Shown: in pieces, positions 26,401 to 32,437 of the stretch
Position numbering within the stretch: the first letter of the stretch is position 1
Layout: every line of letters starts with the position of its first letter
Assembly: GCA_947244675.1 (NCBI GenBank)
Contig: CAMXLV010000007.1
Location: 1 to 32,437, forward strand
From: an uncultured Clostridium sp.
Lineage (GTDB): Bacteria > Bacillota_A > Clostridia > TANB77 > CAG-508
Length of the DNA stretch: 32,437 nt
Direction of reading: 5' to 3'
Notes under the pieces: model-generated
The model's database searches: none
What the model was told of the DNA's origin: nothing
The model's input: only the letters and a program-made list of their open reading frames with translations
Position numbers and translations under genes: made by a program

Positions 26401-29400
26401 AAAATTAAAGAAAAGACATCAAATGTTATTACTAATACAATTTTACCATATAATTATGAAGAACCAAGTGAAAACCCAGATAACCCAGATAATCCAGGAA
26501 ATCCAGGAAATCCAGAAGATCCAAGTGATCCAACTACACCAGGAGAAGAAAAACCAGAAGAAACTTATAGTATCAAAGGACTTGCTTGGTTAGATGAAAA
26601 TGAAGATGGACAAAGACAAACAGGAGAAAAAACATTAAGTGGAATTACAGCAATGCTAATTGACAGCAAAGAAGGAAAAATAGTAAAAGGACCTGAGCAA
26701 ACAAAAGAAGATGGAACTTACCAATTTAATGAATTAAAACAAGGGGATTATATCGTATTATTCCAATACGATACAAACCAATATCGAACAACAGAATATC
26801 AAAAAAATGGAGTACCAGCAGGAGCAAATTCAGATGCAGTAACCAAAAAAGTCACACTAAATGGTGAAAGCATGAATGTTGGAATGATTGAAGTTTCTGA
26901 ATTAGAATCTTCTGTTACCAATATGGATATTGGATTAATTGAAAATAAAATATGTGACTTCAAATTAGATAAATATGTATCAAAAATAACAGTGACAACC
27001 AAAGAAGGAACCAAACAATATGGTTATCAGAATGAAAAACTAGCAAAAGTAGAAATTAGAGCTAAAGAAATAGAAGGAGCAACCGTTGTTATCGAATATA
27101 AAATAGTAGTTAGCAATGAAGGAGAATTAGCGTCTACAGTTGGAAAAGTAATTGACTACTTACCAGAAGGACTAACCTTCTCTTCTGAGCTAAATGCTAA
27201 TTGGTCAGCAGGAGCAAGTGGACAACTAATTAACACAAGTATTGCAAACCAAAAAATAGAGCCAGGAGAATCTAAGGAATTAACCTTAATTGCTACCAAA
27301 AAAATGACAGCTAATAATGAAGGAACATTTACAAACGCAGCAGAAATAGGAGATATTAGCAATTCTTTAGGTATCAAAGATAGAGATTCTACACCAGCTA
27401 ACAAAGTAAAAACAGAAGATGACTACTCAGAAGCAGAAGTTATCATCTCTGTTAGTACAGGTATAGCAATGTATGTATCAATTGGTATTTTACTAATCGT
27501 TGTTGTAGGAGTAGGTATTTTCTTAGGATCACACTATGGCATCGTAAAAATAGGAAAAATGTCACTATTTGGAGTAATTTTAGTAGCAGTTATCTTATCT
27601 GGAATTATTAAAGCAGAAGCGGCAGTTAATTATAGAGAATCTGCAAATTTTACCTGGTATGAAGTTGACCCAACAGGTGGAGCTTATACAGATGCAAATG
27701 GAAGTAGATACTTTAGAGGAGACTTAGGTGTTGCAACTTGTCAACAATCAGGAGTAAAACCAGTATCAGGATCATTTACAGCTAGTTTAGGATCTTCATC
27801 ACTATCAAGTTTTGACAGATTAGTTAAAAGAGATGACATTTCATTCCAGATGACAAAATTAAATGATGATGTACCAATGAAAACAGTAGGAAATGATTGT
27901 ATATTTGGCCCATTTGAATTCAATTGTTCATATGATGGTGGCTATAAAGTAGAAGTATTAGATGGAAGTGGAAGCCAAGTAGGATTTACTGTATGTGATA
28001 GTAGCGGAAATAGTAAAACTTTATCTGGAACAGGAAATCTTAGTTTCTATGTAAAAATTCCAGCAAGTAGTTGTAAAAATGGTATTTCTAAAGTATCTGT
28101 ATCAACTAAAAGAACAGGTTATGAACATAGAGTAGCTGGAAAAAAAGGACAAATATATTATGTAAATGACAGCGATGGGCAAGACGTAAAAACAGAAAGT
28201 GTCTTTATAACAGAAGAAGAACCATATAAAAAACCAATTTCAAACGAAAAAATTATTGAATGGACAAACTTAAGAGGAGCTATTGAAATTATCAAACAAG
28301 ATAATGACAATGCAAACAAAAAATTAGCAGGAGTTAAAATTACAATAAGCTCAGGAAGTGATAGTTATACCTTAACGACGGATGAAAACGGAAGAGCTTA
28401 CCAAGACAATTTACCAGCTAACAGAACTTATCAAATTGTTGAAATTGAAAATCCAAACTATGGATATAGAGCAGAAGCAAAAGGAAGTACAAGCTTAAAA
28501 GGTGGACAAATACTAACTTATACACTAAAAAATATCAAACATACTGGAAACTTATTAATTGAGAAAAAAGATCAAGAAACAGGAAAACCTTTAGCAGGAA
28601 TGAGCTTTAAAATAAAAGATGCTAGTGGAAGATATATAAGAGTAATTGATACTTCTAATAAGCTTCAAACAAAAGTAACAGGAACTGTTTATGTAGGAAA
28701 ATTAGAATATACAACAAATGAAGCAGAAGCAACTGAATTTATAACAGATAGTAATGGAAAAATCCAAGTCTTCAATCTATTAGAAGGAAATTATACAGTC
28801 ATTGAAACATCTGTTGGAAATAACTATTATGGTTATGAAGTAGATGATGACTATATTACATGGACAGCTAATGGAAAAACAGGAAAAGGAAGAAATGTAC
28901 AAGTTACCATTACAAGACAAAAATCTTATGATACAGAGCCAGGAGGATCTACTACAGCAGGAGATAAAGTTGTTGTATACAATGAAAGAAAATACATCAA
29001 ACTATCTGGTTATGTATGGGTAGACCAAGTAGATGGAAAAACAACACAAAGAAATAATCTATTTGGAGAAAGTAGTAGCACATTACCAGATACCAAAGAC
29101 CTATTATTAAATGGTATTGAAGTAAGACTAAAAAATAGGACAAATGGAGCTATTGTAAAACATGACAAAACAGGACAAGATATGACAAAAATAACAGATA
29201 AATTAAACCTTTACAAAGAAGCACCAAACAATGGAAATGGAGAATACCAATTCATTGATGTACTACGTAGAAAAATAGGAGATTATTATATTGAATTTGA
29301 ATATGATGGTTTAACCTATACAAATGTTATACCAAACATTAACAAAGATAGAGGTTCAAAAGCTTCTGAGGAAGAAAAAGAAAGAGAGAAGTTTAATGAA

Positions 29401-31849
29401 AATTTTGCTATTGTAGAAGGTAAAACAAGAGACACTGGTATCACAAAAGATAGCAGTGGAGCTGAAAAAAATGCTTTAACTTACAAAATAGATGAAGCAA
29501 ATCATGAAGCAACCTTAATTAGCCAAGGTAAATATGAGAATGTAAATGGCGAATATATGAAACAAGTAAACATCGGAAACTATAAAATAATAGCTACTAC
29601 AGATGCTGCATCTTATAGCATTAAAGATCATTATGTACCAGGACAAGAAGAAATTAGATATATTAATTTGGGATTGTATCAAAGAGAACAACCAGACATT
29701 GCATTGGTAAAAGATATACAAAATGTAAGATTAAGTGTAAATGGGTATGAACATACTTACACCTATAATCAAAGATTTGTAAATGCTGGAGAATATGGTG
29801 GAGAAGGATTTAATGTAGGAGTAAAATTTGGAAGTAAATATGGAAATATGACTTATACAAGACCTGTTTACAAATCAGATTATGATTACATTAATGAAGC
29901 ACAAAAAGATGACAAAGAATTAAAAGCATATATAACGTATAAACTAGTTATGAAAAATCAAGCATCTAATTTAAAAGTGCAAGTTAACGAAATTGTAGAT
30001 TACTATGATCAAAAATATGAATTAGTAGGAGTAGGAACTTCTTTAGATGAAAAAGGAAATATAGCAGGAGAATTACCAAAAAATCAAACAGGTTATAATA
30101 GCAAATATGCAAAATTAACCATTGATAATCGAAATAACAGTAAAATAGAAGCACAAAAAGAACAAACCATTTATGTACAATTTAAGCTAAGCAGAGAGCA
30201 AGTAGCTATGATTTTAAAAGATAAGCAAGAAGGAGAAAAAGCAGATACAGAAAACTTATTATATAATATAGCAGAAATTAATTCTTATTCTGTATTTGAT
30301 CAAAATGACAAACGATATGCTGGAATCGATTTAGATTCTAACCCAGGAAATGCTACGCCAGATCAAGAAAATACATATGAAGATGATACTGATAAAGCAC
30401 CAGCATTACAATTAGAAGTAACAGATACAAGAAAACTTGCTGGTAAAGTATTTGAAGATGAAACAGTAGCAGAAGAAGGGCAAGATGCAAGTAAAGTTAT
30501 GAAAGCTAAAGTACGTAGACGGAAGCGGAGCTTATGAAGAAGGAGAAAAAGGAATTGAAGGAGTAGAAATTACTCTAACAGAAAATACAGGAAGTGGAAA
30601 AGTATATCATGCAACAACTGATGTAAATGGAGATTTCTATATTTCAAACTACATTCCAGGTGACTATACATTAACCTATACTTGGGGAGATGAAACTTAC
30701 ACAGTACAAGACTACAAAGGAACTATTTATGATATAGCAAGAGATCAAAACAATAAGAGATGGTATAAAGAAAATGTAGGAGTAAGACAAACAGATGCAA
30801 TGGACAACTACAACTTAGACCAAGAAGCACCAAAAGGTTCAAGATTACAAATAGATGAAGAAATTAAAAATATAACACATCAAACAAACAGTCAAATTAC
30901 AAGAACTAAAATGGATGCAACTACACCAACAATGGGATTAGGAGTAGAATATGAAGATGTTTATACAGCATCATCAGGAGACAGATATGAATACCTTGTA
31001 GAAAATGTAGATTTTGGTATTATTGAAAGAGCAAAACAAGATTTAGCTTTAGAGAAACGTGTAAAAACAATGAAAGTTACTTTGCCAAATGGACAAGTAA
31101 TTGTAGATTTAGAAGTAGATGAAGATGGAAACATTACTGGAGAGAGAGATCATATCAGTTACATGAAACCAGATGAATATGGTAATGGATTTATCAAACT
31201 AGAAATAGACAATGAATTGATTCATGGAGCAAAACTAGAAGTAGGATATGTTATCAAAGCAACAAATAACAGTGAGTTAGACTACTTAAGTGAAAAATTC
31301 TATCAATATGGAATTGTAGAAGGAAAAGTTGTAACGATAGAACCAACAGGAATTATTGATTACTTAGATAAAGGATGGGCTTTTGATGATAGTATCAATC
31401 CAGATTGGGAAGTAAAGACATTAGACGAAATAAAAGCAGAAGGAATTGTGGCAGAGATTGTTTACACAGCAGACAATACCAATATTAACAACAAAACAAT
31501 ATTATATACAGAAAAATTAAAAGGAAAGAATTTAGAACCAGGAAAATCAGAAGAGGTTGGCTTAAATGTATCTAAAACATTAGCAGCTACAGATGAAGTA
31601 AGTTTAGATAATGAAGCAGAAATTGTAGAAATTACTAAAACTGGAGGTTCTAAAACAGAATCAACACCAGGAAACTATGTACCAGGAGCTGGTAATACAG
31701 AATCAGATGATGCATTAGCAGAAACTACTATTGTAACACCAGCAACAGGGGAAAACAAAAACTATATAGTACCAGCAATGATTGGTATGATAAGCTTAGC
31801 AATCTTAAGTACAGGAGTAATCCTAATTAAGAAAAAAGTAACTCGTTAA
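23455..31849 (+). CDS. Giant sortase-type surface protein (2,797 aa), read through one CGG +1 site
   Basis: The start follows AGGGGG. An N-terminal transmembrane or signal segment (residues 10-32) leads to several DUF11-like repeats (EYIKYNIKVTNTKAETLENV; GTLKPGESKTVYYEV), a Pro/Asn/Asp linker (1001-1035), an SdrD B-like domain (GLAWLDENEDGQRQTGEKTL) and another DUF11-like domain. Then comes an unusual internal pair: a membrane span (1336-1358) and a second signal-peptide-like segment starting MSLFGVILVAVILSG (1369-1390, ending AEA|AV). After it lie Cna-B/SpaA-like domains (GNLLIEKKDQETGKPLAGMS), SdrD-like domains, and, beyond CGG at 30520, more adhesin domains, a TPATGE sorting motif (2761-2766), a membrane helix and a KKKVTR tail. 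Without the shift the wall anchor would be missing. Confidence 0.85.
30520..30522 (+). other. CGG +1 recoding site 12 (giant protein, Gly2356)
   Basis: Context GTA CGT AGA C GGA AGC GGA GCT. The zero frame ends after CGG AAG CGG AGC TTA TGA. A D-G pair is usual at this place in SdrD-like domains, so removal of the A at 30517 or 30519 instead (R-D-G-S-G) would also fit. This is the least certain of the twelve. Confidence 0.75.
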
Positions 31850-31901
31850 GAATAAGATCTAAATTTAAATAAAAAACAAAAAAAATCAAAGCGAGGAGAA
31901 G

Positions 31902-31940
31902 CACTTTCAATAAGGTTAATTATTGGAAGTGTTTTTTTTT
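31902..31940 (+). terminator. Rho-independent terminator after the giant gene
   Basis: CACTTTCAATAA (31902-31913) pairs with TTATTGGAAGTG (31920-31931, one T-G pair) and is followed by nine T. Confidence 0.85.
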
Positions 31941-31944
31941 AATA

Positions 31945-31968
31945 ATAGTACTCCCTAAGTAGTACTAT
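31945..31968. repeat. Perfect inverted repeat between the two surface-protein genes
   Basis: ATAGTACT and AGTACTAT enclose the 8-base centre CCCTAAGT. It may be an operator for the downstream gene or a hairpin; nothing decides between these. Confidence 0.45.
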
Positions 31969-32086
31969 CCATATAAAAAAATGTTACAAACTTGTAAAAA
32001 AAATTTAAAAAAACTAAAATAAAAGGTGGAAAAAGAGCATCCCTAGTAGCAAAGAAAAGAAATAAAAAAACTGGAAAAACCTTCTA

Positions 32087-32115
32087 TTTACAATTAGAGA
32101 CAAACAGGCTATAGT
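32087..32115 (+). promoter_or_regulatory. Promoter of the second surface-protein gene
   Basis: TTTACA (32087-32092), a 17-base spacer and TATAGT (32110-32115). A GGGAGG site (32135-32140) and ATG (32149) follow. Confidence 0.5.
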
Positions 32116-32148
32116 AAAAGTGTAAATAATAGTAGGGAGGTTTACCAT

Positions 32149-32437
32149 ATGAACCAAGAAACCATTAAAAACAAAACTAAAAGGGCTAAAATACTAATGT
32201 ATTTATTATTTATAGTATTTGTTTTATCAAGTTTATTAGTAGTTACTAAATGGATGACAAAAGTTAGCTTTGGATCTAATATAAATACCATTCATTTAGA
32301 AGCTCATTTGGATAAATATATAAACTATGAGCTAGAAGGAGAAAAAGAAACTCTAGTGCAATACAGCCTTAGCCAAAGAGTAAGCCAAGAAGAAAATGAG
32401 CAAGAGATAAAAAATACAAAATTGCAAATTAAAGTAA
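32149..32437 (+). CDS. Start of a paralogous giant surface protein (cut by window end)
   Basis: The 96 visible codons begin MNQETIKNKTKRAKILMYLL, a basic start followed by a membrane or signal segment, and continue HLEAHLDKYINYELEGEKET and LVQYSLSQRVSQEENEQE. This lines up with the beginning of the preceding giant protein (KNKTKIMAYIL; VEANLEKYLNYSLSNQEKGT; LVQYQVKQTM), so the two genes are tandem paralogues. It has its own promoter and terminator-separated transcription unit. No CGG in frame in the visible part. Confidence 0.85.
   Translation, partial: MNQETIKNKTKRAKILMYLLFIVFVLSSLLVVTKWMTKVSFGSNINTIHLEAHLDKYINYELEGEKETLVQYSLSQRVSQEENEQEIKNTKLQIKV

Noticed and set aside
28376..28400. CGG strings within coding regions such as ACG GAT and AAC GGA
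   Set aside because: I checked their frame: they span two codons and are not CGG codons. The same holds for those at 3221, 3986, 4742, 5769, 6278, 7344, 12947, 16592, 20991, 21776, 22017, 23004, 23047, 23796 and 28003.

Overview
The window is very AT-rich and looks like a chromosome segment of an anaerobic, probably gut-associated member of the Clostridia. This is inferred from gene content: a DUF4321-radC-mreB-mreC-mreD-PBP2-minC run, CotF-type spore coat proteins, MecA, pilin-like proteins with a clostridial N-terminus, and giant SdrD/Cna-type surface proteins. No rRNA or tRNA was seen, so the exact lineage is open.

Main discovery. Nine genes appear broken, but all twelve breaks are the same event: a single extra C directly before an in-frame glycine codon (GGA eleven times, GGT once), so that the zero frame presents the codon CGG. 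Skipping that C restores a full-length, family-typical protein each time. The genes are a serine recombinase, a ZIP transporter remnant, radC (2 sites), mreB, PBP2 (3 sites), minC, two pilin-like proteins and a 2,797-residue surface protein. I read every CGG in the window against its frame. In roughly 9,500 codons, CGG is never used as an ordinary sense codon; every in-frame CGG is one of these +1 sites. The simplest biological reading is that CGG is unassigned, or is read as part of a four-base CGGN glycine codon, and that translation moves +1 there as a routine genome-wide rule. A systematic sequencing or assembly artefact is the main alternative. The strict restriction to glycine frames argues against it but does not exclude it.

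Layout. 1-1864: the end of an IS110-type transposase and four small unknown genes. 1873-2262: two convergent short transcripts with complementary terminator loops and a repeat that makes one antisense to the start of the other's 46-residue ORF, an architecture like the Fst/par type I toxin-antitoxin locus but with an unrelated peptide. 2776-5600: an accessory module with a large serine recombinase and an HTH-Fic protein behind a promoter containing a perfect inverted repeat. 5630-5933: a 5'-truncated ZIP gene. 6089-8905: PcrA helicase and two CotF-like coat proteins. 8934-10289: an IS3-type element inserted in the loop of the coat-gene terminator, flanked by a 15-bp direct repeat. 10535-12251: an M23 endopeptidase preceded by two WalR-like boxes, then convergent MecA. 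12389-18738: the cell-shape and division operon. 18783-19560: two coupled minus-strand genes. 19840-32437: envelope genes, namely two pilin-like proteins (one with Ig-like domains, one with an FGE/C-type-lectin-like domain), the giant anchored surface protein, and the start of a paralogue.

If the +1 rule is real, PcrA, MecA and the coat proteins are made normally, whereas elongasome function (MreB, PBP2), MinC, RadC, surface anchoring of the giant protein and recombinase activity all depend on efficient +1 recoding at CGG.
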